Positions 26,211 to 37,051 are shown, numbered from the stretch's first letter. The stretch: 64,000 nt of DNA from Sphingomonas jeddahensis (GCF_001981525.1 NZ_MPSB01000010.1:56282-120281); one strand, 5' to 3'. Notes: a model not told the origin generated them from the letters alone. Numbers and translations are program-made.

Positions 26211-27206
26211 CTATAGGTTAAAGCCGCGAACGACACGGCCCTCACGGGCCTGGACCTCGATCAGCGCCACCGGCACATCGTGCAGGCAGGCGAAATACTG
26301 GCCATCGTCGGCAGCGATCCCGCCCAGAACACGCCCCTGGCGGAGCGCCCCTGCCTGGTCGGGGGTGAGGGAAAGAGCCGGGATGTCGTCCAGCCCTGCC
26401 CTCAACGGCAGAAGTATCTGTTCAAGCTCGCGCGCCTTAGCGGCTTCGGCCAATTTGTCCAGCGATATCGCGTGCGAGAGGTCGAACGGCCCGGCCTTGA
26501 TGCGGCGCAGATAGGTGACGTGGCCCACTGTGCCGAGCGCAAGCGCGATGTCGCGCGCGAGGGAGCGGATGTAGGTGCCCTTCGAAACATGCGCGGTGAG
26601 GGTGATTTCCTGCAATTCCTCCCCGGAACAGGGAGGGGTACCGCTCGCCGCAGGCGAGTGTTGGAGGGGCTGGCCAGGCGGAACCGTTCCGCGCTCCAGC
26701 CCCTCTACCGGCTTCGCCGGTCCCCCACCCCGTTCCGGGGAGGAATGGAGCGAAAACACCGTCACCGCGCGCGACTTGAGCACCACCTCTTCGCCAGCCC
26801 GCGCCAGATCATAGGCGCGCTGCCCATCCACCTTCAGCGCCGAATACACCGGCGGCATCTGCTCGATCGCGCCGGTAAACCGCGGGAGCACTGCCTCCAC
26901 CTCGGCAAGCGACGGCCGCACCTCGCTTTCGGCAATCACCTTCCCCTCAGCGTCGAGCGTATCCGTCTCCACCCCAAAGCGAACCGTAAAATCATACACC
27001 TTGTCGCTGTCGAGCATCCGCCCGGCAAGCTTCGTCGCCTCCCCCAGCGCGATCGGCAGCACCCCCGAGGCGAGCGGGTCCAGCGTCCCCCCATGCCCCA
27101 CCTTTGCCTTGCCATAGCCGCCCTCGCGCAATGCGCGCTTCACTGCACTCACGCCCTGGGTCGAGCCAAGGCCGAGCGGCTTGTCGAGGATCAGCCAACC
27201 GTTCAC
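26211..27206 (-). CDS. truB: tRNA pseudouridine-55 synthase TruB with an inserted repeat segment
   Basis: A 331-residue enzyme that makes pseudouridine 55 in t[18 protein letters not shown], then [24 protein letters not shown] with the catalytic Asp, [16 protein letters not shown], and [20 protein letters not shown] are all intact. Residues about 155-197, between AVTVFSLH and [13 protein letters not shown], are not part of the family. They are read from the palindromic element at 26618-26743 and are rich in Pro, Gly, Ser and Glu. The insert keeps the frame, in a loop between strands. The GTG start at 27206 overlaps the TGA of the M50 peptidase. Confidence 0.93.
   Translation of the reverse strand: MNGWLILDKPLGLGSTQGVSAVKRALREGGYGKAKVGHGGTLDPLASGVLPIALGEATKLAGRMLDSDKVYDFTVRFGVETDTLDAEGKVIAESEVRPSLAEVEAVLPRFTGAIEQMPPVYSALKVDGQRAYDLARAGEEVVLKSRAVTVFSLHSSPERGGGPAKPVEGLERGTVPPGQPLQHSPAASGTPPCSGEELQEITLTAHVSKGTYIRSLARDIALALGTVGHVTYLRRIKAGPFDLSHAISLDKLAEAAKARELEQILLPLRAGLDDIPALSLTPDQAGALRQGRVLGGIAADDGQYFACLHDVPVALIEVQAREGRVVRGFNL
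26618..26743. repeat. Palindromic element inside truB (family E relative)
   Basis: The outer arms CCTCCCCGGAAC and GTTCCGGGGAGG are perfect 12-base inverses. Inner pairs include CTCGCCGCAGGCGAG and GGCTTCGCC-type stems, plus GGAGGGGCTGG against CCAGCCCCTC. The 126-base length is 42 codons exactly, with no stop in the truB frame. Boundaries are inferred from the arms and from where TruB family similarity stops and resumes. Confidence 0.75.
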
Positions 27207-27901
27207 CGCGGTCCTCCGGCGAACAGCTGCGCGAATTCGAGATACTGCCGCACCAGCCAGTCCGCCGGCGGGCCGACCAGCTTGGCGACGATGCTCGCCC
27301 CCGGCCAGATCATCGGCACCACGACGAGCAGGACGATCACCAGCGGAAAGCCGAACCGCGCCAGCTTCGCCCAATCGGCCGCCAGCCGCCGCGGCAGCAC
27401 GCCCTGCACCACATGGCCACCATCGAACGGCGGGATCGGCAACAGGTTGAACACGGCGAGGAAGATGTTGATCAGCAGGAAATTGACGAGGTTCGCCATG
27501 ACGAAGCCGGCCAGCCCCTGGGGCGGCGCTTCCAGCTGGCCGAAGCTCAAGCCGATCACGATCGCCGCAACTGCCGCCAGAGCGAAGTTCATCCCCGGCC
27601 CGGCGAGCGCGACGGCGACCATGCCCCAGCGTGGGTTCCGCAGCCGCCGGTGATCGACCGGCACCGGCTTGGCCCAGCCGAACACCGGCGCCTTGGCGAG
27701 CGCAAGGCCGAGCGGCAGGATCACCGTGCCGACCGGATCGACATGGCGCAGCGGATTGAACGACAGCCGATTGAGGTTCTGCGCCGTCGGATCGCCCAGT
27801 GCGCGCGCCATTAACCCGTGCGCGACCTCATGGAACACGATCGCGATGACGAGCGGGATGATCCACACCGCGGCGGCATAGACGGGATTGTCGGGGGTCA
27901 T
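27203..27901 (-). CDS. Site-2-protease-type metallopeptidase, family M50
   Basis: A 232-residue intramembrane zinc peptidase. The HExxH motif is at residues 24-28 (FHEVAHG) within the first membrane helix, and the third zinc ligand is in NLLPIPPFDGGHV. About six hydrophobic segments are visible. This short form without PDZ domains resembles the FwdE/YwhC-type M50B group; its substrate is unknown. Its stop overlaps the truB GTG, so it heads a coupled minus-strand unit with truB, rpsO and pnp. Confidence 0.9.
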   Translation of the reverse strand: MTPDNPVYAAAVWIIPLVIAIVFHEVAHGLMARALGDPTAQNLNRLSFNPLRHVDPVGTVILPLGLALAKAPVFGWAKPVPVDHRRLRNPRWGMVAVALAGPGMNFALAAVAAIVIGLSFGQLEAPPQGLAGFVMANLVNFLLINIFLAVFNLLPIPPFDGGHVVQGVLPRRLAADWAKLARFGFPLVIVLLVVVPMIWPGASIVAKLVGPPADWLVRQYLEFAQLFAGGPR

Positions 27902-27993
27902 GCCCCGCGAGATAGGGGGGCGGAGGGGGGAGCGCCAGCGACTCGCGCGTGACGGACTTTATCCGTTGGCATGGGAGCGGGCGCCCAAGCCGA

Positions 27994-28091
27994 GCCGTCA
28001 TGCCGGCCTTGTCCCGGCATTCACCGGCCGCACACCGTCAAGCCGTTAGGTATGCGAATGGCTGGATCCCGGCACAAGGCCGGGATGACCG
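27994..28091. repeat. Paired palindromic repeat, family B (copy 1)
   Basis: The left arm CCGTCATGCCGGCCTTGTCC and the right arm CGGCACAAGGCCGGGATGAC lie around about 50 bases. It occupies the 306-base gap between the divergent M50 start and the tdk stop, which holds no gene. Confidence 0.82.
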
Positions 28092-28117
28092 AGTGAAGAG
28101 TGGCGCGACATAACCTC

Positions 28118-28197
28118 CGTTCGTCCCGAGCGTAGTCGAGGGACATGCCCGGAGCGGTGCGCTTGCGGCGCGTGCCGGTCGCCCGGCACGAACGGGG
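28118..28197. repeat. Paired palindromic repeat, family D (copy 2)
   Basis: CGTTCGTCCCGAGCGTAGTC at the left and GCCCGGCACGAACGGG at the right. It ends just before the tdk stop. Confidence 0.7.
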
Positions 28198-28207
28198 CAT
28201 CAAAGGC

Positions 28208-28801
28208 TCAAACCGCCACCCCGCCGCCCGCCAGCGCCTCCCCGAAATGCCGCCGGCACAGCGCAACATAGCGGTCGTTCCCGCCGATCTCGGTCTGCGC
28301 CCCGGCCGCGACCGGCCGCCCCTCTGCATCGACGCGCAAATTCATCGTCGCCTTGCGCCCGCATGCGCACACCGACTTTATCTCGATCAGCGCATCCGCC
28401 AGCGCCAGCAGCCGCGCCGAGCCTTCGAACAACTCCCCACGAAAGTCGGTGCGCAAGCCATAAGCGAGCACCGGAATGCCGTCGCGATCGGCAAGGCGCG
28501 CGAGCTGGTCGACCTGTGCGCTGGTCAGGAACTGCGCCTCGTCCACCAGCACGCAGGCGACGCTCGCCTCGGCGTGACGATCGAGCACGCAAGCGGCGAT
28601 GTTGGTCGTTGCGTCGAACATCGTCGCCAGTGCAGACAGGCCGATACGCGAGCTGATCGTACCGGCCGCGAAGCGATCGTCGATCGCGGCAGTGAACAGC
28701 ATCGTCTGCATCCCCCGCTCGCGATAGTTGAAGTCCGCTTGCAGCAGGTTGGTCGATTTCCCCGCGTTCATGCTGGCATAATAGAAATACAGCTTGGCCA
28801 T
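28208..28801 (-). CDS. tdk: Thymidine kinase, class II
   Basis: A 197-residue salvage kinase that makes dTMP from thymidine. The P-loop is in FYYASMNAGKSTNLLQ (residues about 6-20). The Walker B/catalytic Glu is in VLVDEAQFL and the lasso in ATMNLRVD. The zinc-binding Cys pair is CAC in SVCACGRKA, with CRRH near the C-terminus. MAKLYFYYASMNAGKS at 28801 matches the family start; the open frame upstream does not. It breaks the usual rbfA-truB linkage together with the DUF4126 gene. Confidence 0.94.
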   Translation of the reverse strand: MAKLYFYYASMNAGKSTNLLQADFNYRERGMQTMLFTAAIDDRFAAGTISSRIGLSALATMFDATTNIAACVLDRHAEASVACVLVDEAQFLTSAQVDQLARLADRDGIPVLAYGLRTDFRGELFEGSARLLALADALIEIKSVCACGRKATMNLRVDAEGRPVAAGAQTEIGGNDRYVALCRRHFGEALAGGGVAV

Positions 28802-28906
28802 GCGGCGGTGTCCTCCATCGCGACGGCACGCGCCACTGTTTTGATGCGCGCGGGATACGAAGCGGCGGCCGGCCATTCTTGGCGCGAACTAATGGAAGGA
28901 TCTGCC

Positions 28907-29371
28907 ATGCTTCGCTCCTATCTGATCGGGCTTGCCGCCGGGCAACGCGGGATCGTGCCGCTCGCTGCCCTCGCGGCGGCGGGGCGTCGCGGCATGCTGG
29001 ACGAGGACATGCCGCTGGCGAAGCTGTTCAAGAACCCGTTGATCGCGGGCGGTGCAGTGGCGCTGAGCGCGGCGGAGATGGCGGGCGACAAGCAGAAGAC
29101 CGCGCCCGACCGGATCGTGCCGATCGGCCTTGCGGTGCGCAGCATCACCTCTGCCTATGCCGGCGCGGCGGTGGCACCCAAGGGGCAGCGCGTGACGGGT
29201 GCGGCGATCGCGCTCGGCACGGCGCTGGCGACGTCGTGGATCGGGTGGAAGCTGCGGGTGACGGCGATGGAGCGCTACGGCCAGACCGCGACCGGGTTCG
29301 TCGAGGATGCGCTGGTGCTGGCGACGGGGCTGGCGGCGGCTGATCCGACACTCGCGGGACAGACGGTCTGA
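28907..29371 (+). CDS. DUF4126 family membrane protein
   Basis: A 154-residue hydrophobic protein. MLRSYLIGLAAGQRGIVPLAALAAAGRRG, the repeated GAAxxxxTSxIGxKLR-like helices (LATSWIGWKLRVTAMERYG) and GFVEDALVLATGLAA suggest three or four membrane segments. The pattern matches DUF4126, of unknown function. The ATG at 28907 is preceded by AAGGA with seven bases between; a closer upstream ATG (28892) lacks this. It is divergent from tdk with 105 bases between. Confidence 0.75.
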   Translation: MLRSYLIGLAAGQRGIVPLAALAAAGRRGMLDEDMPLAKLFKNPLIAGGAVALSAAEMAGDKQKTAPDRIVPIGLAVRSITSAYAGAAVAPKGQRVTGAAIALGTALATSWIGWKLRVTAMERYGQTATGFVEDALVLATGLAAADPTLAGQTV

Positions 29372-29378
29372 ACTTGCC

Positions 29379-29466
29379 GTCACCCCAGGCCTGAGCCGGG
29401 GTCCCGCTGCCTTTTCGCAAGGCGGCAAGAAGAAGAAGCGGGATCCCGGGTCAAGCCCGGGATGAC
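29379..29466. repeat. Paired palindromic repeat, family A (copy 6)
   Basis: GTCACCCCAGGCCTGAGCCG at the left and CGGGTCAAGCCCGGGATGAC at the right, between the convergent ends of the DUF4126 gene and rbfA. Confidence 0.82.
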
Positions 29467-29472
29467 GAAGGC

Positions 29473-29859
29473 TTACTCGTCCCCGCCGAGATCGCGCGCC
29501 ACGGCGGGCGAGCGGAGCAGCTGGTCGATATGGCTGCCCTCGTCGAAGCTTTCGTCCCCCAAGAACTTGAGCTTCGCGGCATATTTCATCTTCACGCGGG
29601 TGGCGACTTCACGCTGCAGATACGCAGTGTTGGTGCGCAGCGCCTTGAGCACCTTCTCCTCGTCCTTGCCCAGCAGCGGCTTCACGAACACGGTCGCATG
29701 GCGAAGGTCGGGGGACATGCGCACTTCGGTAATGCTCACCATGTGGGTGGCGAGCACGTCATCATGCACATCGCCGCGTTGCAGGATCTCGGACAGGATA
29801 TGTCGCACCTGTTCACCAACGCGCAGGGTGCGGACTGATTTCTCGGGTTGTTCGGTCAT
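29473..29859 (-). CDS. rbfA: Ribosome-binding factor A
   Basis: A 128-residue KH-type protein needed for late 30S maturation and cold growth. [106 protein letters not shown] is the full family pattern. It follows infB after 114 bases filled by a repeat, in the conserved infB-rbfA order. Confidence 0.96.
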   Translation of the reverse strand: MTEQPEKSVRTLRVGEQVRHILSEILQRGDVHDDVLATHMVSITEVRMSPDLRHATVFVKPLLGKDEEKVLKALRTNTAYLQREVATRVKMKYAAKLKFLGDESFDEGSHIDQLLRSPAVARDLGGDE

Positions 29860-29877
29860 GACGCGGCCCCAGGCTGC

Positions 29878-29968
29878 GTCACCCCAGCGAAGGCTGGGGT
29901 CTCAGGCCGCAGGGACGGACCAGAAGGTCGTCCCCGCGGCATGAGATGCCAGCCTTCGCTGGCATGAC
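29878..29968. repeat. Paired palindromic repeat in the infB-rbfA spacer
   Basis: GTCACCCCAGCGAAGGCTGG at the left and GATGCCAGCCTTCGCTGGCA, then TGACGG, at the right. The arms carry AGCGAAGGCT in place of the family B centre, so it is a distinct variant. It is transcribed within the infB-rbfA operon. Confidence 0.8.
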
Positions 29969-29973
29969 GGTGA

Positions 29974-32879
<2,906 letters not shown>

Positions 32880-32883
<4 letters not shown>

Positions 32884-33587
32884 TCAAATTCCTCGTGTGT
32901 CGTCACGGCCGGTTGGTGCCCGGAAATGCCGGGCGCCGATGCGCCTTGCGCGGCCGTTGCGCAAGGTGCGTAGGTCAGATCAGGGCCGATAAAGCGCCGC
33001 CAGCGATCGAGCGCTTCGCCCAACCTGCCGGCCGCCATGCGATCGGTGACGCCGATATGTACCACGTTCTCGCGGCCCAGCGCCATCGACAATATGGGGC
33101 GTGGGATCGGCAGAACCAAGCCCCCCAGACCGGAACCTTCCTTGTCCGATCCGACGCGCCATGCCTGCGCGAGCTTGCGCCGCCCATCCTCGCTGGCATC
33201 GGCGGCATGATAGAGCGCGTGGAGCTTGCCCGCACGCGCCGCCTCGCCGATCCGATCGGATCCGGTGAGCAGCATGCCCGATCGCGCCTCCAGCCCGAGC
33301 CGGTCGAGCGCATTGCGCTCCAACGCGGCGGCGGTCAGCGCGGGCAGATCGTCCGGAACCGTGAAGTCCCCGGTCTTGAACGCCCGCGCCAGCGCCCCGC
33401 GCAGCTTGCCCTTGGCCTGCGCGGTGGCGAATTCAGCCGAGTCGACGCCGATCCACGCCCCCCGCCCCGGCGCCTTGGCACGCACATCGGGCAGGACGCG
33501 GCCGTCGGGGGCGAGCACGAGTCGGATGAGCCCGTCGCGCGGGGATTCCTCGCGGGAGAGGATACAGGTGCGGATGGGATCACTCAT
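32880..33587 (-). CDS. YlxR (DUF448)/L7Ae-like RNA-binding protein
   Basis: A 235-residue fusion typical of alphaproteobacteria. The N-terminal DUF448 domain has RTCILSREESPRDGLIRLVLAPDGRVLPDVRAKAPGRGAWIG (residues about 6-50) in place of the RxCxxxR GRGAY pattern. The middle L7Ae-like domain (residues about 85-165: GLEARSGMLLTGSDRIGEAARAGKLHALYHAADASEDGRRKL) probably binds kinked RNA. It sits directly before infB in the conserved nusA-ylxR-infB order, and its stop overlaps the infB start. The spacer upstream to nusA has been split by a GIY-YIG gene. Confidence 0.92.
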
Positions 33588-33605
33588 GCGCGCGCCTCCG
33601 TTCCG

Positions 33606-33641
33606 CCGTCATGCCGGCCTTGTGCCGGCATCCACCCATCG
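33606..33641. repeat. Family B arm left of the GIY-YIG gene
   Basis: CGTCATGCCGGCCTTGTGCC, followed by GGCATCCACCCATC. A near-identical direct copy (CGTCATGCCGGCCTCGTGCC, GACATCCACTCATC) begins at 33968 on the other side of the gene. Confidence 0.8.
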
Positions 33642-33655
33642 GCACTCTCGCCGGC

Positions 33656-33961
33656 ATGCGGGATCGGCAACCATGCGTCTATATCCTGGCGAGCGACTTC
33701 AATGGCACGCTGTACATCGGCGTCACGTCGAACCTGATCGGCCGTCTGATGCAGCATCGCGATGGCACGTCCGCAGGCTTCACGAGCCGGTACGGCGTGC
33801 TGCGACTCGTCTGGTACGATGTGGCCGACACGATGGAAGGGGCCATCTCCGCCGAGAAGCGGATCAAGAAATGGCCGCGCCAATACAAGCTCAACCTGAT
33901 CGAACGCGAAAACCCGTTCTGGGAAGACTTGGCAATCAGCCTCGGCCTGTCGCCGCTCTAG
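33656..33961 (+). CDS. GIY-YIG nuclease family protein (UPF0213-like)
   Basis: A 101-residue single GIY-YIG domain. CVYILASDFNGTLYIGVTSNLIGRLMQHRDG holds the two signature strands (VYIL and YIGVT), followed by the catalytic-type Arg of NLIGRLMQH and a Glu in ISAEKRIKKWPR. LNLIERENPFWEDL is typical of this small stand-alone group. Function is unproven. The ATG at 33656 is chosen since the earlier one is inside a repeat arm. It lies on the plus strand, between minus-strand ylxR and the nusA unit, and family B repeats flank it on both sides. Confidence 0.88.
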   Translation: MRDRQPCVYILASDFNGTLYIGVTSNLIGRLMQHRDGTSAGFTSRYGVLRLVWYDVADTMEGAISAEKRIKKWPRQYKLNLIERENPFWEDLAISLGLSPL

Positions 33962-33965
33962 CTCG

Positions 33966-34074
33966 CCCGTCATGCCGGCCTCGTGCCGACATCCACTCAT
34001 CCGCGAGTCCCACGCCCGTTGAGTACGTGGCCCGGTGGATGCCGGCACAAGGCCGGCATGACGGAGTGGACTCA
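33966..34074. repeat. Paired palindromic repeat, family B, right of the GIY-YIG gene
   Basis: CCCGTCATGCCGGCCTCGTG at the left and GATGCCGGCACAAGGCCGGC, then ATGACGG, at the right form an inverted pair. The left arm also repeats directly the arm at 33606. The remaining spacer to 34140 shows nothing else. Confidence 0.82.
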
Positions 34075-34139
34075 AGTCGCGGAGCGCGGACTCAAGACCC
34101 GCGTCACGATTCCCAACCTGCCGAAGCGTCGCTAGCGTA

Positions 34140-34379
34140 TCATTGCGAGGAACCCGCATGCGCGTCTCCCTCGCTTGGTCCCGCTTTGGTTGCGTCCCGA
34201 TCCACGATCAGCACGCCGCCGGCACCGTAATTCTCCGTCGAAACCTCATCGATCACGACCTGCACCGCCGCAGGGTTCTTGCCCAGCCGCGTGACGAGCG
34301 AGGAGGTGACGTCAGCCACGATCCCCGCCTTCTGCTCCTTGGTCGCGGAGCCTGCCAGCCTGATCGACACGAAGGGCAT
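34140..34379 (-). CDS. 4-oxalocrotonate tautomerase family protein
   Basis: A 79-residue protein with the catalytic N-terminal Pro right after Met: MPFVSIRLAGSATKEQKAGIVADVTSSLVTRLGKNPAAVQVVIDEVSTENYGAGGVLIV. The family fold is complete by residue 60; the last 19 residues (RDATKAGPSEGDAHAGSSQ) are an extra polar tail. Members interconvert keto-enol forms of 2-oxo acids; the substrate is unknown. Its ATG overlaps the nusA stop (TGATG), so it is a translationally coupled, unusual last member of the rimP-nusA unit. Confidence 0.85.
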   Translation of the reverse strand: MPFVSIRLAGSATKEQKAGIVADVTSSLVTRLGKNPAAVQVVIDEVSTENYGAGGVLIVDRDATKAGPSEGDAHAGSSQ

Positions 34380-35986
34380 CAGGCCTCCGACGCCTCCTCG
34401 GCGGGAGCCGCTTCCTCATCGGCGAACCAATGCGCACGCGCCGCCATGATGATCTCGTTGCCCTGCTCTTCGGTCAGGCCATATTCGCCCAGCACGCCGC
34501 CCTTGTGCTCGGGGCGCTTAGGCGCGTCCTCGTTGCGGCGACGCGGCTCGGCGCGCTTCTTCTCGATCAGCTCGTCGGTGGCGAGATCGGCAATATCGTC
34601 GAGCGTCTTGATGCCCGCCTTGCCCAGCGTGACCAGCATCACCTCGGTCAGGTGCGGAAGCTCGGCCACCGCATCCTCCACGCCCAGCGCACGGCGCTCG
34701 TCGCGGTTCGCCTGTTCGCGACGCTCGATCGCCTCGGCGGCACGGCTTTGCAGCTCCTGCGCGAGATCCTCGTCGAAGCCTTCGATCGCGGCGAGCTCGT
34801 CGAGCTCGACGTACGCCACTTCTTCCAGCTCGGTGAAGCCCTCGGCGACCAGCAGTTGCGCCAGCGTCTCGTCGACGTCGAGCTCGTTCTGGAACGTCTC
34901 GGTGCGGGCGACGAAGTCCTGCTGACGCTTCTCCGACGAATCGGTTTCGGTCATGATGTCGATCGCCTTGGCGGTCAGCTGCGACGCGAGCCGCACGTTC
35001 TGACCGCGACGACCAATCGCGAGGCTGAGCATGTCGTCAGGCACAACGACCTCGATACGCTCTTCTTCCTCGTCGATGATCACGCGGCTGACATTGGCCG
35101 GCTGCAACGCGTTGACGACAAAGGTGGCGATGTCGGGCGACCAGGGGATGATGTCGATCTTCTCGCCCTGCATTTCCTGCACGACGGCCTGGACGCGGCT
35201 GCCCTTCATGCCGACGCAGGCGCCGACCGGGTCAATCGAGGAATCGTGGCTGATCACGCCGATCTTGGCGCGCGAACCCGGATCGCGGGCGGCGGCCTTG
35301 ATCTCGATAATGCCGTCGTAGATCTCGGGCACTTCCTGCGCGAACAGCTTCTTCATGAAGTCTGGATGCGCACGGCTGAGGAAGATCTGCGGGCCGCGGT
35401 TCTCGCGCACCACCTTGAGGATCAGCGAGCGGATACGGTCATTCACGCGCACCACTTCGCGCGGGATCTGCGCGTCGCGGCGGATTACGCCCTCGGCGCG
35501 GCCCAGGTCGACGACGATGTGGCCGAACTCGACGCGCTTGACGACGCCGGTGATGATCTCGCCGGCGCGGTCCTTGAATTCCTCATACTGGCGCTCGCGC
35601 TCGGCATCGCGAACCTTCTGGAAGATGGTCTGCTTGGCGGCCTGCGCCTGGATGCGGCCGAACTCGATCGGAGGCAGCGGATCGACCAGATAATCGCCGA
35701 CCTTCGCGCCCGCCTGCAGCTTCTGCGCGCCGGCGACGTCAACCTGCTTGTAGAGGTCGTCGACTTCCTCGACCACCTCCACGACGCGCCACAGGCGCAG
35801 GTCGCCGTTATTCGGATCGAGCTTCGCGCGGATGTCCATTTCCTGGCCGTAGCGGGTGCGCGCGGCGCGCTGGATCGCATCCTCCATCGCCTCGATGACG
35901 ATGCCCTTGTCGATCATCTTTTCCGATGCGACGCTGTTGGCGATCGCGATCAGTTCCGCGCGGTTCGCGGTGACGCCGGTAGCCAT
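34379..35986 (-). CDS. nusA: Transcription termination/antitermination factor NusA
   Basis: A 535-residue RNA polymerase-binding factor. It has the N-terminal NusA_N domain (residues about 8-125), an S1 domain around EIITGVVKRVEFGHIVVDLGRAEGVI, two KH domains (ARDPGSRAKIGVISHDSSIDPVGACVGMKGSRVQAVVQEMQGEKIDIIPW, then IGRRGQNVRLASQL), and C-terminal acidic helix-hairpin-helix repeats. The stop of rimP overlaps its ATG (TAATG). Confidence 0.97.
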   Translation of the reverse strand: MATGVTANRAELIAIANSVASEKMIDKGIVIEAMEDAIQRAARTRYGQEMDIRAKLDPNNGDLRLWRVVEVVEEVDDLYKQVDVAGAQKLQAGAKVGDYLVDPLPPIEFGRIQAQAAKQTIFQKVRDAERERQYEEFKDRAGEIITGVVKRVEFGHIVVDLGRAEGVIRRDAQIPREVVRVNDRIRSLILKVVRENRGPQIFLSRAHPDFMKKLFAQEVPEIYDGIIEIKAAARDPGSRAKIGVISHDSSIDPVGACVGMKGSRVQAVVQEMQGEKIDIIPWSPDIATFVVNALQPANVSRVIIDEEEERIEVVVPDDMLSLAIGRRGQNVRLASQLTAKAIDIMTETDSSEKRQQDFVARTETFQNELDVDETLAQLLVAEGFTELEEVAYVELDELAAIEGFDEDLAQELQSRAAEAIERREQANRDERRALGVEDAVAELPHLTEVMLVTLGKAGIKTLDDIADLATDELIEKKRAEPRRRNEDAPKRPEHKGGVLGEYGLTEEQGNEIIMAARAHWFADEEAAPAEEASEA

Positions 35987-36537
35987 TACTCGGATTCCTC
36001 TGCTTCGATTTCTTCTTCGTCCGCACCCTCGATCGAGAGCGGAACGGTCGCTGCAATCAATTTGTCGGTGAGCACCAATTTGGCATCAACGATGCGCGCA
36101 AACGGCACGGTCGCCACGCTGCCGGTACGGTTGCGGATCGCGACATCCTCCCCGGTGACACTCTCGATCTCGCCGCGAAACTGCTTCTGCCCGTCAAGCG
36201 GCGCATCGAGCGTCAGCTTCGCCTCATGCCCGGCCCAGTCGGTATAATCCGACAGGCGCGTCAGCGGGCGGTCGATGCCGGGGCTCGACACTTCGAGGCG
36301 ATACGCGCCCTCGATCGGATCGCGCCCCTCTTCCTCAAGCTTGTCGAGCACATCGGAGATACGGCGCGACAGATCGGCGCAATCGTCGATCGTCAGCTGG
36401 CGCGTATCCGGCCGCTCGGCCATCACCTGGAGCGTGCGCTCGTCCCCCTTGCCGAACAGCGCCACGCGCACGAGGTCGAACCCGAGCGCACTCGCTTCGG
36501 TCTCGATCAGTCGGTCAAGCGCGGCAACTTCCGCCAT
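35986..36537 (-). CDS. rimP: Ribosome maturation factor RimP
   Basis: A 183-residue 30S assembly factor. The N-terminal part LIETEASALGFDLVRVALFGKGDERTLQVMAERPD, then LTIDDCADLSRRISDVLD and YRLEVSSPGIDRPLTRLSDYTDWAGHEAKL, are family hallmarks. The last 20 residues are acidic. MAEVAALDRLIE at 36537 is the start; a longer frame upstream has no family match. It heads the rimP-nusA-tautomerase operon. Its roughly 100-base leader holds a GC-rich hairpin (GCGGAGC/GCCCCGC, 36570-36586). Confidence 0.94.
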   Translation of the reverse strand: MAEVAALDRLIETEASALGFDLVRVALFGKGDERTLQVMAERPDTRQLTIDDCADLSRRISDVLDKLEEEGRDPIEGAYRLEVSSPGIDRPLTRLSDYTDWAGHEAKLTLDAPLDGQKQFRGEIESVTGEDVAIRNRTGSVATVPFARIVDAKLVLTDKLIAATVPLSIEGADEEEIEAEESE

Positions 36538-36702
36538 CAGGGCTCCATCAACACAGGTCTTTTGCCGCCGCGGAGCTTCGCCCCGCGACCCCTTGCATCT
36601 AACGATGTAAGAGAAAGCACAGGCGATATAGAACGGATGCGCCAAGCGCACAATCCCCGCCATACAGCGCTCGCGCTTGTAACGAAATGTTGCTGCGCCA
36701 GC

Positions 36703-36727
36703 GGAACGGGCACGTGCGCCTCTCGTT
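36703..36727 (+). promoter_or_regulatory. EcfG-type general stress promoter
   Basis: GGAAC at 36703-36707 and CGTT at 36724-36727 are separated by exactly 16 bases. This is the consensus for the alphaproteobacterial extracytoplasmic sigma factor EcfG/SigT. The -10 element is 31 bases before the start of the small membrane protein gene, which suits a short leader with its AAGGGAG ribosome site. Confidence 0.8.
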
Positions 36728-36757
36728 CAACAAGGATCGTTCAAGGGAGCCAGTGCC

Positions 36758-36901
36758 ATGTTGTGGACCATCGTCGTTATCCTCGTGATCCTCTGGCTGC
36801 TCGGCTTCAGCCTGCACGTGGCGGGCGGCCTGATCCACATCCTGCTGGTGATCGCGCTGATCGTCGGGCTGGTGCAGCTGTTCACCGGCCGCCGGGCGTA
36901 G
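36758..36901 (+). CDS. Small lmo0937-family membrane protein, stress-type promoter
   Basis: A 47-residue protein: MLWTIVVILVILWLLGFSLHVAGGLIHILLVIALIVGLVQLFTGRRA. Two hydrophobic helices (residues about 2-18 and 24-42) flank HVAGGLIH, the lmo0937/DUF5670 pattern seen in short stress-associated membrane proteins. The ribosome site AAGGGAG is 10 bases before the ATG. An EcfG promoter precedes it, so expression in the general stress response is likely. Molecular role is unknown. Confidence 0.88.
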   Translation: MLWTIVVILVILWLLGFSLHVAGGLIHILLVIALIVGLVQLFTGRRA

Positions 36902-36928
36902 CGCGGCGAACTCGGATCATCGTACCTT

Positions 36929-37046
36929 CGTCACCCCGGCGTTGTGCCGGGGTCCAGTGTTCCGCGCGCTCTCCGGCTTGAGAGTGCCAGGCACCCTGGA
37001 TGCCGGGACAGGCCTGTCCTGAGCTACGCCCAAGGGCCCGGCATGA
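36929..37046. repeat. Palindromic repeat, family A/B variant
   Basis: CGTCACCCCGGCGTTGTGCC at the left and GGGCCCGGCATGACG at the right, with an inner GGATGCCGGGACAGGCCTGTCC segment. It lies between the convergent ends of the small membrane gene and the SRPBCC gene. Confidence 0.75.
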
Positions 37047-37051
37047 CGCGA

